A stretch of DNA of 64,000 nucleotides from assembly GCA_018823175.1 (NCBI GenBank), contig JAHJIY010000034.1, positions 21,411-85,410 on the forward strand. Reading direction: 5' to 3'. The notes under the pieces were generated by a model. That model was not told the origin of the DNA. It ran no database searches and was given only the letters and a program-made list of their open reading frames with translations. Position numbers and translations under genes: made by a program. This document shows, one piece after another, positions 45,356-56,000 of the stretch (positions are counted from its first letter, which is position 1; each line of letters begins with the position of its first letter). This stretch comes from Pseudomonadota bacterium. Its GTDB lineage: Bacteria > Desulfobacterota > Desulfobulbia > Desulfobulbales > JAHJIY01.

Positions 45356-48300
45356 TCATTTCTTTCTTCCCCGTAATTTAACCTTGAGTTCCCATTCCGA
45401 GACCTGTTCGAGTTCCAGCAGTAATGAATCGAGATCGGTTTTTGTTGCGGTGACGACCGGCCCTGGTTCTGGCAATGTTTGCGGCGAGGCAGCCAGCAGC
45501 CCGTCAAGATGATTGACCATGGCCTCCAGGGTCGGATAATCAAAAACCAGGGTTGACCTGATATCAAACCCCAATCCCGCTTGCAGCCGGTTCTTCAACT
45601 CAACCGCCATCAGCGAGTCCATCCCGATATCAAACAATCTCTGCCTGAGCTCCAGCTCTTGGGTATTGCGCAGACCAAGGACGGCGGCCACCTGCGTCTT
45701 GACAAAGCTTAAAAGCTGCCCTTTCCTTTCCTCAACCGAAAACTCATTGAGCGAAACGACAAAGTCGGCTTTCTGCTCAACCTCCGCCCGACCTCCCATC
45801 ACACTCTGGAAAAAAGGCGGCGCTCCATGGCCGTAATGACTTTCCAGATAGCGGCGCCAATCAACCTCAAGCGCACAGGCCTGGACCATCTGTTGTTGTA
45901 ATAAATTGCCAAGAATCTCCAGACCATTTTCAGGTTTAATTGACCCCAGACCCTGGGCCATGATTCGCGCCCGAACCTCCGGCTTCAGCTCCGCAACCAT
46001 ACCGACTTCAGCCCAGGCCCCCCAGTTGATACTCAACCCGGCAAGGCCCAGTCGCCGCCTTTCATGGATCAGGGCATCCATAAAACCATTTGCCGCGCCA
46101 TAATTAGCCTGGCCGCCGACCCCGATAATCGCCGCCGCCGAAGAAAAACAGACAAAAAAATCAAGGGGCAAATCAACGGTTGCCTGATGAAGATTCCAGC
46201 TCCCCCATACCTTCGGAGCCATCACCCGTCTGAACCCGCCAAGCTCCTGCCGCATCAGCAGGGCATCTTCAATAACCCCCGCCCCATGGATAATGCCGCG
46301 AAGGGGTGGCATCTGCGCATCAATCTCCGCCATCATCCGCTTCACATCCGCCGGCTCGGCAACGTTAGCTTGACAAACAAGGACCTGCCCGCCCTTTTCC
46401 TTGAACCGCGCAATTGTTTCCAGGGCCGGGCCGACGGGAGCATGTCGCCCGCAAAGGATCAAATGGCGCGCTCCCTTTTCGGCCAACCATGGCACCAGCA
46501 AAAGCCCCAGACCGCCAAAACCGCCGGTGATCAGATAAGAGGCCTCGCCATCGATCCGAAAACCAATTTTTTCTTGCCCGGCAAGCTTTTCAAAGCGAGC
46601 GACCTGACGCATCCCGCCTCGCAGGGCAATCCGGTCCTCGGCCTCGGGAAACAAAAGCTCCTGGCCAAGCAACGCAATCTGCGCCTTATTGTCGGCTGGT
46701 TCAAGATCAAGACAGCGAACATGAAATTCAGGATGTTCCAACCGTAGTGCCGCCCCCAGTCCCCACAAGGGGGCCTGCAGAACAGCAAGCGCTTCCTTGC
46801 CCACCGGCTGGGCGCCCCGGGTTACCAGCCACAAGCCGGCCGGGCGGTGGTTTGCCGTTTCAGCCAGGGCCCTGACGAGATAGGCCAGGCCAGCGCAAAC
46901 GACTTCGCTTTGCCTTATCTTCTCATCACTGACCTGCGGCCCGAGATCGAGTCCCCAACCATAGACGATTCCTCGCAGCGGGGTGCCGATTTCCTGCCAA
47001 AGTCGACTGAAATCCCCGGCCGCTTCGGGATTAACCCCATAATGATCATCAGCCAACCGGGCATATTGTTTGGCCGGCGAGACAAGAACGGTCGATGCCC
47101 CCCGCGCCCGGAGCAAGTCCGCCAATTGCTTGGCCAGACCAGCCTCATCGGCAAACAACAACCAACGACCGGGGGCAGCGTCCTCCTCGGTCACCTGACC
47201 GGTTGCGGCCTGATTGTTCCTGGGCGTCCAGCACACTTCATACAATAAATCCTTGCCGATCTGTCGCGCAGCCGGGAGGAAAACCTCTATTTTCACCTTC
47301 ACAAATTCAAGATCGCGAGCCTCGGCGACAACCACGCCCTTTTCATCAAACAACCACATACTGCCCGCATGACGGCCGGCGATCACGTTTTTATTCTCTT
47401 GCCGTTGGGCAATGCACCACAAACCATGGGCGGGAGGCGGCCTAAAAAAACGAAAACTACCGAGTCGCACCGGCACAATCAGATAATCATCCTCAGCCCC
47501 ATTCTGGCCAAAGACGCTCACCATCTGAAAACAGGAATCGATTAGACCCGGGGCCAACAGATAGCCTTCATCGGGCTGCGATGCGGTGGAAACCAAGCGG
47601 CACAAGGTTTCATCCAGTCCCGGCCAGATCTCTTCGGCCCAGCGAAACGCCGGGCCAAACTGATAGCCGGCCCGATACATCCCGTCATAAAATTCACGGC
47701 CGGGCAGGATTCGTCCAGCCCGGGCGCGGAGTGCGGACAGATCAAAGTCGGGCGACAGGGCCGCAAGTTCATCAAACTTTGCGACCACCACCTTGCCGGT
47801 AGAATGGGTCGTCCACCCGATCGACTCGCTTTCATTGCCCGGCTCTTGACTAACGATCTGGAAAGGAAAAACACCTTCCTCGGTCGGCAGAAAGATCAAC
47901 TGGATCAGTCGTACCCCTGCAGCCGGAACCAGCAGGGGTTGCAAAAATTCCATCTCTTCAATTTGACAGGCGTCAGGCCCGAAGGCCTCGGTGGCGGCCG
48001 ACAGAATCATCGCAACCTGCGAGGCGGCGGCGACCACCGTCTCCCCCCGAAGCTGATGATCAGCCAGATGGGCCGGCGAACCTGCCTGCAGAGAGATCTC
48101 AAAACGTACCTCCCGGGAAAACGGCAGATGCAGTCTTTCTCCAAGGTAATTTTTTACCCCGCCCCCAGTAACCAGATGGGAAATATTCTCAACCCAGTAA
48201 CGCTGACCCAGAAAGGGGTAGGAAGGCAAAGCTACTTTCCGGCCTTCTCGACCGGCGTAAAATTTGGCCCAGACGATGGTCTCCCCCTGGAGATATCTTA

Positions 48301-50020
48301 CGGCCAGGGCATCAAGATCCGGATCGGTCGCCGGGACAGCGACCGTCTCCATCCGACCATTTCTTACATATAATCCTGAACAGGACTTCCCGGCGATGTA
48401 GGCGGCGAGTTTTTCTCGCAGATCATCGGTGCTTGCCGCAACAATCGCGATTCGAACCGCGAAATGAGAGCGACCGCAATTTGCCGTATAGCAGATATCT
48501 TCTATTGCCTGATTCGGATGTTCATTAAGATGTTCTTGATAACCGGCAACCAGATGACCCAAAGCCACCTCGTTTTTAGCGGACAAGGCCAGAATCTGGT
48601 ACTGATCTTTGGCGCTGGCCGGCGCCCGGACTACTTCCGAAGCCTCTTCCAACACCAGGTGGACATTGGTTCCACTAAATCCAAAGGCACTTACCCCAGC
48701 CAGCCGCCGACCGGACGCGGCAGGCCAGGGCCGCCCCGCCGCCGCCACTTCGACCCGACTTTTTTGCCAGTCGATATGGGGGCTTGGCACCTTAAAATGG
48801 AGATGAGGCGGAATTTGCCGATGTTGCAAGGCCAGGACCACCTTGATCACTCCGGCCACGCCGGCGGCGGCCTCCAGATGACCAATATTGGTCTTAACCG
48901 ACCCGATAAGCAGAGGGTCGGCAGAGGTCCGGCCTCGGCAAAGAGCGGCCGCGATGGCGTTTACCTCAATGGGATCGCCAAGCGAGGTGCCCGTGCCGTG
49001 GGCCTCAACATAACTCAACTCCTCAGGTTTCACCCCGGCATTTTTTATGGCCTGCCGGATAAGTTCTTCCTGGGCGCGCTCGTTGGGGACCGTCAATCCG
49101 CTGCTCGCCCCGTCATGGTTTATCGCCGAACCTCTGATCAGAGCCAGGATCCGGTCCCCATCACGCCGGGCATCGGAAACCCTTTTTAACACCAAAGCGC
49201 CGCAACCCTCTCCGCGCGAAAAACCATCGGCCGCGGCGTCAAAGGTCTTGCATCGGCCGTCCGGCGCCAGGACATGGGCCCGGGACAGAAAAATAGTAAC
49301 TTCCGGCGAGACCACCAGATGGACGCCGCCGGCCAGGGCCAGATCGCAATCCTTCATCCGCAGACTCTGACAGGCCTGATGGAGAGCAACCAGCGAGGAG
49401 GAACAGGCGGTATCAATCGCCATATTCGGCCCCGCCAAACCAAGAATATAGGCAATCCGACCGGCCGCAAAGCAGGCTAGGTTACCGGTCCCGTCATAGA
49501 CCTCGATCTTCTCGAGGTCGCCGCCATGTAATTTCAGTTGACCGTAATCATTCTGGCCCAGACCGATAAAAACCCCGGTCTTGGAACCCGCCAGACTCAA
49601 CGGCGCGATCCCGGCATATTCCAAGGCCTGCCAGCTTACTTCCAGCATGAGCCGATGCTGGGGATCCATATCGGCAGCCTCACGCGGCGAGATCCCGAAG
49701 AATTGGGCATCGAATTGATCGATTCGCGCCAGAAATCCACCCTGACGAATCGCTATCTTGCCCGGCACGTCCGGATCAGGATCGTAATATTGCTCGTTAT
49801 CCCAGCGATCGCCGGGGATATCGGTAATCGCATCCACCCCGTTAGCCAACAGCTGCCAGAAGGCGGCCGGATTGTCCGCCCCGCCGGGAAAACGACAACC
49901 CATGCCAATCACCGCAATCGGCTCGCTTTGGGCCGATTGGGCTACGGCAAGCCGCGCCTGCAGGTCATCAATGGCCCGGAGTGCTCTTTTTACCGGAGAA
50001 TCTGGCTGGCTATTTTCCAA
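45356..50020 (-). CDS. PKS B: AT-less KS-DH-KR-ACP
   Basis: 1554 residues from a TTG start with AAGGA at a suitable distance, 15 bases after the PKS A stop. Ketosynthase (cysteine near 205, HGTGT, NIGHLEAAAG), then about 110 residues of linker and the post-AT motif LPSYPFLGQRYWV with no acyltransferase between. Dehydratase (HQLRGETVVA near 653, Ala instead of Pro; DSCFQ), ketoreductase (ITGGFGGLG near 1167; IED in the LDD position; Ser and Tyr in CFSSAAAIIGVGGQANY) and acyl carrier (GMDSLMAV, serine near 1468). Expected to add the first double bond to the chain from PKS A. The deletion of the AT is independent in appearance from PKS C, as the residual linker sequences differ. Confidence 0.95.
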   Translation of the reverse strand: MENSQPDSPVKRALRAIDDLQARLAVAQSAQSEPIAVIGMGCRFPGGADNPAAFWQLLANGVDAITDIPGDRWDNEQYYDPDPDVPGKIAIRQGGFLARIDQFDAQFFGISPREAADMDPQHRLMLEVSWQALEYAGIAPLSLAGSKTGVFIGLGQNDYGQLKLHGGDLEKIEVYDGTGNLACFAAGRIAYILGLAGPNMAIDTACSSSLVALHQACQSLRMKDCDLALAGGVHLVVSPEVTIFLSRAHVLAPDGRCKTFDAAADGFSRGEGCGALVLKRVSDARRDGDRILALIRGSAINHDGASSGLTVPNERAQEELIRQAIKNAGVKPEELSYVEAHGTGTSLGDPIEVNAIAAALCRGRTSADPLLIGSVKTNIGHLEAAAGVAGVIKVVLALQHRQIPPHLHFKVPSPHIDWQKSRVEVAAAGRPWPAASGRRLAGVSAFGFSGTNVHLVLEEASEVVRAPASAKDQYQILALSAKNEVALGHLVAGYQEHLNEHPNQAIEDICYTANCGRSHFAVRIAIVAASTDDLREKLAAYIAGKSCSGLYVRNGRMETVAVPATDPDLDALAVRYLQGETIVWAKFYAGREGRKVALPSYPFLGQRYWVENISHLVTGGGVKNYLGERLHLPFSREVRFEISLQAGSPAHLADHQLRGETVVAAASQVAMILSAATEAFGPDACQIEEMEFLQPLLVPAAGVRLIQLIFLPTEEGVFPFQIVSQEPGNESESIGWTTHSTGKVVVAKFDELAALSPDFDLSALRARAGRILPGREFYDGMYRAGYQFGPAFRWAEEIWPGLDETLCRLVSTASQPDEGYLLAPGLIDSCFQMVSVFGQNGAEDDYLIVPVRLGSFRFFRPPPAHGLWCIAQRQENKNVIAGRHAGSMWLFDEKGVVVAEARDLEFVKVKIEVFLPAARQIGKDLLYEVCWTPRNNQAATGQVTEEDAAPGRWLLFADEAGLAKQLADLLRARGASTVLVSPAKQYARLADDHYGVNPEAAGDFSRLWQEIGTPLRGIVYGWGLDLGPQVSDEKIRQSEVVCAGLAYLVRALAETANHRPAGLWLVTRGAQPVGKEALAVLQAPLWGLGAALRLEHPEFHVRCLDLEPADNKAQIALLGQELLFPEAEDRIALRGGMRQVARFEKLAGQEKIGFRIDGEASYLITGGFGGLGLLLVPWLAEKGARHLILCGRHAPVGPALETIARFKEKGGQVLVCQANVAEPADVKRMMAEIDAQMPPLRGIIHGAGVIEDALLMRQELGGFRRVMAPKVWGSWNLHQATVDLPLDFFVCFSSAAAIIGVGGQANYGAANGFMDALIHERRRLGLAGLSINWGAWAEVGMVAELKPEVRARIMAQGLGSIKPENGLEILGNLLQQQMVQACALEVDWRRYLESHYGHGAPPFFQSVMGGRAEVEQKADFVVSLNEFSVEERKGQLLSFVKTQVAAVLGLRNTQELELRQRLFDIGMDSLMAVELKNRLQAGLGFDIRSTLVFDYPTLEAMVNHLDGLLAASPQTLPEPGPVVTATKTDLDSLLLELEQVSEWELKVKLRGRKK

Positions 50021-50035
50021 TCCCGCGATCCTTGT

Positions 50036-53000
50036 TCAAAAGTTCAAGTTTTCAAGTTTTGCCAACAACAACGCTTCCGCCTCTTCTTCAGACATGGCCA
50101 CCAGATCATGAGCAGAGATTTGCTCCGCCTTATTTTCCAAATCGCCGACCATCCCGGCCTTGTTCGGCGCAATCGTCCCCGTTACCTCGTCGCCAACCAC
50201 CGGTTTAAATACCTCGGCCAACAAATAATCGGCCAGCAACGCAACAGTGGGGTACTTAAAAACAACGGTGGTCGCCAAAGAACAGGAAAATTCCTGCTGC
50301 AGCCGATTTCTCATTTCCATCGAGGTCAGGGAATCCAGCCCCAGATTGAAAAAACCCTGCTGAATATCCACAGTCTTCACGGATTCCAGGCCGAGGACCT
50401 GGGCGACCATGGCCCGAAGATGAGCCAGGAGAAGTTCCCGCCGCGGTTCTCCCCGCGCAGCCATCAGCTGGGCAAGCAGATTAACCCGATCCGTTTGCAT
50501 GGCATCCCGAGGTTCCGAAATCAGCTCAAAAAATGCCGGGCGCGAACTCTCGGTAAACTGCCGGAAAAATTTCGCCCAGTCCATCGTCATCGCCAGCACC
50601 TGAGGAACAGGCGTGCCGAGAAACCGACGGAATACTGCAAGGGCGGTCGCCGGGTCCAGCGGACCAAGCCCCTGAGCGGCCCACTGGGACAGACGCTTGC
50701 CGCCGACACTGTCCGCCATCCCGGTCTGGGCCCAGGGTCCCCAGCCGATGCTGAGCCCGGGCAGGCCGAGACTTTGGCGATAATGGGCCAAAGCATCAAG
50801 AAAACAATTTGCCGCCACATAGTTCCCAAGGCCCGATGAACAGACAACCGTGGTCGCCGACGAAAGCAGGACAAAAAAATCAAGGGGCAGGTCTTTCGTC
50901 AATTGATGGAGATTCCAGCCGCCGGTAATTTTCGCGGCAAAAACCCTGGCAAAATATTCCGCCGTATGTTCCGCCAGCAGCCGGTCTTCAAAAACTCCGG
51001 CGGCGTGCACAATCCCTTTAAGCGGCCACGGCGACTTAGCCAATTCAGTCCACAACCCTGAAATCTCATCCAGCCGGGCGACATCCGCCGCCACGATCAG
51101 CAGTTCCACCCCGGCTTGTTCAAAGTCACTGAGCACCTTGGCCTGCTGCGCGGTCTGGGCTGATTGTCCTCGCCGGCCAAGCAGCACCAAGTGTTTTGCC
51201 CCGGCCCGCACCAACTCTCCGGCGATCTGCAGGCCGATTCCTCCCATCCCGCCGGTGATCAGATATGTGCCGTCCGGTGACAGAACCAACGGGACGGAAT
51301 CGGACAGGGCCCCTTGGGCAAAGGGGAGCAGTCGCCCCGCATAACGACCATCCCGGCGCAGGGCGATCTGATTGTCCTTTGTGCCGACGCAGATCTCGGC
51401 AAACAGCTGATTGACCATCTCAGGCTGCTCAGTCAGATCAACCCTGATACAATTAAACTCAGGATGTTCCGCCGCCACCACCTGGCCCAAGCCCCAGAGA
51501 GAGGCCTGAGGCAATCCGAGGGCCAGCTCTTCCGAACCATCGGCCGCCACGGCATTTTCGGTAACCAGCCAGAGAGAAGGGGGCGATGCAGCAGACTCGA
51601 CCAGGGCCTGGACCAGATAGAGAAAGCCCAGGCATAAAGGCAAAGGGATCGGGGCAATTTGACCATCGCCCGCCGGCGCCACAACATCCAGGCCTCGCAG
51701 ATCGATAATCCCGCCCACAGCCGATTTACCAACCACCACCTCCCGGAACAACCTTGAAAAATCATTTTTATCTTGCCCGTTAACGATAAATTCATCAGCG
51801 GACCGCCGGCTGAAACCTTCCCCGGCAAAGACCAGGGTGACCTCATCGCCGCGCTGCCGGAACATTTCAGCCAACCTGATCCCCGTGCCGGATGTGTCGG
51901 CAAAAATCAACCAGTGGTCCACCTTCGCAGCCGCAGCAAGAGGCCCGGCCTCGGCCCTTTGGTCCGCGGTTAGATCAGGGACCTGCGCGGCAGCCCGGCA
52001 GATGATCACCGCCTGTTCAAACAGACTTCCTTTTTGGCCCGGCGAAATTACCACCGGCTCGGCAAAGCCGCTCTCCGCCAATAATTTCTCCCAGGCGGCC
52101 GCCGCCAACAGTGGATGAGCAGGCCTGAGATCATGATCCCTGAACTTCCACCAGCCGTCAAGCAGACCAAAAATAAGATCGAGCCAACACCGAGGGGCAG
52201 TCCCTTCGAGCAGCACAATCATCCCGCCCGGAGCCAGCAAACTCCGAACATGCTGCAGGGTGCGGCGCAGGTCTTCGGTGGCATGCAGGACATTGGCGGC
52301 CAGGATAAGATCAAATTCTCCGGCTTGAAACCCCTGGTCAAGGGGATCAGTTTCGATGTCCAGCAATTGATAACGCAGGAAAGGATATGCCCCAAAGCGC
52401 TCCTTGCCCTTGGTCAGAAAAAGGGGCGAGACATCGGTAAAGACATATTCAACCGCCTGCCGGGTAAGGGCCGGCAGAATCCGCGCCGTGGTGCCGCCGG
52501 TCCCGGCCCCTAATTCCAGGATCCGGACCTTGTGTTCACCGCGCTGACCAGCGAGAATCGCCAACAGCGCGTCCCTGATCAGTTCATTCATACCGCCGAA
52601 GGTCAGCGAGTTTTCGTAAAGTCTAGCGGCGGTAGTCAGATTCGCTTCAGGGAAAAGCAGATCGAGCGGATCAACTTCGCCACGCAACACCCCGGCAAGA
52701 CCGGCACCACAACGGCCAAGCATGGTCAGCTCGGTTTCGGCCTGGGGATAACCGGCGCAAAGTTCCTGCCATTGGTCAATTGGCGTCTTTGTTTCAGGTA
52801 ATTTTACGGCTTCCCATTCCGTCCGGTCCTTACCCCGGCGCAGGATTCCTTGTTCGGCCAGCATCCCGAGCAACCGTTGCAGCAAGGGCTGACATTCCGC
52901 GACAATAGCCAACCTTTCGGCCATCTCCACTGTCTGAAAATGGCCCTCTTTTGTAAAATCCCAACCCATTTCAGCCAGGGCGGCATAAACATAGGAGACA

Positions 53001-56000
53001 CTTAAATTCTCCATGCCCAGCAAAAGATCGGGCCAGCCCGGATTTTTTTTCTCGGCTATAGGCTGCAGATCTTTTTTTAATTGCCCGGGCGCCGGAAAAC
53101 TGACCGGAGCGCCATGCGGCAAGCCTGATTGACGACGCCACTCAACCCGGTAGAGCAGCTCCTTGAGCCTGTCGTCTTCACCCTGTGGGCAACAATAATT
53201 TTCCGGCCCACTCCCCGGCATTTCAGGGTTTTCCCTTACCGCCTTGCCGGGCTTGAGCCAATATTTTTCACCATTAAACGGATAGGTAGGAAGCGATTTT
53301 TTCCGGCGGCGATAATCACGATCAAAGCCCTGCCAATCAATCTTGGCACCCCGCACATACAACTCACCCAGGCTACGAAGCATCTGTTGCCAATCGCCTC
53401 CCCCCCGGAACAAACTCGGTAACCAGATACAATCTTCTGCCGGCAGACACTTTCGCCCCATACCCAACAAGACGGGATGGGGACCTATTTCGATAAACAG
53501 CCGGTAACCCTGCTGATAGAGGGCCTCCATCCCGGCCGCGAATCTGACCGCCTCCCGCACATGCCCCACCCAATATGAGGCAGACGGGACCTCCTCACCA
53601 ATCAGCTCGCCGGTAAGATTACCGATCAAATCAAGCTGGGGCGCGGAATAGTTGATCTTCCCGGCAATCTTGCCGAAAGATTCAAGGATCGGTTCCATCA
53701 ACGGTGAATGAAAGGCGTGAGAGACGTTTAACCGCTGGACCCGCAACCCTCTGCCCTCAAATTCCGCCATGACCTTGGCCACCGGATCAGCCAGCCCCGA
53801 AATGACCGTCAGTTGCGGCCCGTTGACCGCCGCCACCGAGATAGCCCCACTGAAAGGGCGAATCGCGGCAAGCACCACCGCTTCCGCCGCATAGATTGCC
53901 GCCATCGCGCCATCGCCAGGCAGGGCCTGCATCAGCCGGCCGCGCGCGGCGATCAGCGCCAGCCCTTCTTCCAGACTAAAGACGCCGGCCGCACAAGCCG
54001 CGGCATATTCTCCCACACTATGGCCCATAACCCCGGTCGGCGAAACTCCCCAGCTTTTCCACAATTCACACAGGGCATATTCTATAGAAAATAAGGCCGG
54101 CTGGGTATAGGCGGTTTGGTCGATTACGGCCTTGCCCCCTGGTTTCTGGGGATAGATGATCTCCAGAAGCGGCAGATCAAGAATACTATCCAAAACCTGA
54201 GCGCAACGATCGAGGGCCTGCCTGAAGGTAGGCTGGGTGTCATAAAGCTCCCGACCCATCCCGGCAAACTGCGAACCCTGACCAGTAAAAAGAAAGGCGA
54301 TTTTGGGCGGCGCCGCGCCAACGCCCTTAAAAAGCCCGGTTTGCTTGACAGATCCAGCCGAAGCGCCAAGTTTTTCCTTAATATCCGCCACCGACCCGGC
54401 CACAACGCTTACGCGATGATTAAAATGGGCCCGGCCGGTATTGGCCGCCCAGGCCAGATCGGCAAGACTTTCTTCCGAAGCGGAATCGAAGAATGATCGA
54501 TACCTGGCGAGCAACCGGGCAAGTCCATCCTCAGTCGGCGCCGAGATGGTCAGCAAATGCAGAGGGCGCTCCGGCTCGTTATCCCCGGTCACCCCGATTA
54601 CCGGAGCCTCTTCCAGCACCAGATGGGCATTGGTCCCGCTGAACCCGAAAGAACTGACCCCGGCTCGAAGCCGTCCGCCCGCCCGTTCGTTTGGCCAGGC
54701 AATCTTTTCAACCGGAATCATCGCCGGAATGGCCTCAAGCCTTAATAAAGGATTCGCGGCCTTGAAATGTAAATGGCCGGGAATTGTATGATGCCCCAGG
54801 GCAAGAACGACTTTAATTAGACCGGCAATCCCGGCCGCCGCTTCCAAATGACCGAGATTGGTCTTCACCGAACCCAGAACAAGGGGATTATCTGCGCTTC
54901 TCCCCTGACCATAAACCGCGGCCAGCGATGAAACCTCGACCGGATCACCCAGCGCGGTGCCGGTCCCATGGGCCTCGACGTAGGATACCTCATGGGGCTC
55001 AACCCCGGCATCGGCCAGGGCTTTTTTATATACCGCCTCCTGGGATAGTCCGTTGGGTGCGGTCAGGCCGTTACTCGCCCCATCCTGGTTGATTGCGCTG
55101 CCTCGCAGCACAGCCAGCACCGGGTCACCGTCGGCAAGCGCTCGAGAGAGGAGCTTCAAGACCACCGCCCCGCAGCCCTCACTCCGCACATAACCGTCGG
55201 CGGCGGCATCAAAGGTTTTACAGCGACCGTCCCTGGACAACATGCCCGCCTTGGAGAAGGTCATGCTCAACTCTGGTGAAAGCAGCAAATTAACCCCGGC
55301 AACCAGGGCCAGAGACGATTCCTGCTCCCGCAGACTCCGACAGGCAAGATGAACAGCGACCAGGGAAGAGGAACAGGCCGTATCGACCGAAAGAGCCGGT
55401 CCCTGAGAGCCAAAAAAATAGGCCAGCCTTCCGGCGGCCATCGCCGGGGAGTTGCCGGTGGCAAAGTAGGTATCGTAATCATCGGGGTTACGGGACTTAA
55501 TCTGCAGGATTTCGTAATCATGAGAAGAGATGCCGATAAAGATCCCGGCACTGGTCCCGGCCAGCGAGAGGGGATCAATCCCGCCATTCTCCAGGGCCGC
55601 CCACGAGGTCTCAAGGAGCAGTCTCTGCTGCGGGTCCATCGCGGCGGCTTCCCGGGGCGAGATATGAAAAAATGAGGCCTCAAACCGCTCAACATCGCTG
55701 ATAAACCCACCATATCGAGAAGCGATCATCCCTGACTTTTCAGGGTCCGCATCGTTATAGCAGTCCATATTCCAGCGGCTCGCAGGAACTTCGCTTATCG
55801 CATCGGTTCCGTCGGCTAAAAGCCGCCAGAAATCATCCAGATTCTCCACCGCGCCGGGAAACCGACAGGCCATCCCAACCACCGCAACCGCCTTATCCGA
55901 AATCAGTTCCGGACTGCTTTCAACCAAGGGCCCGTCGCCAACTTTCACCCGTTGCCGATCTGCAATTTTAGGCTTAATGATCGCCGGTTTGCCGATTATT

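Noticed and set aside
45337..45567. Extended N-terminus for PKS C starting inside PKS B
   Set aside because: The residues are an out-of-frame reading of the PKS B carrier domain; a good ribosome binding site points to GTG 45336.
49538..50839. 433-codon open frame on the + strand opposite PKS A/B
   Set aside because: It lies antisense to strong PKS domains, is rich in Gln/Arg/Pro/His, and shows no motif; a composition shadow. The same holds for other long antisense frames such as 15385-16314 and 37497-38237.
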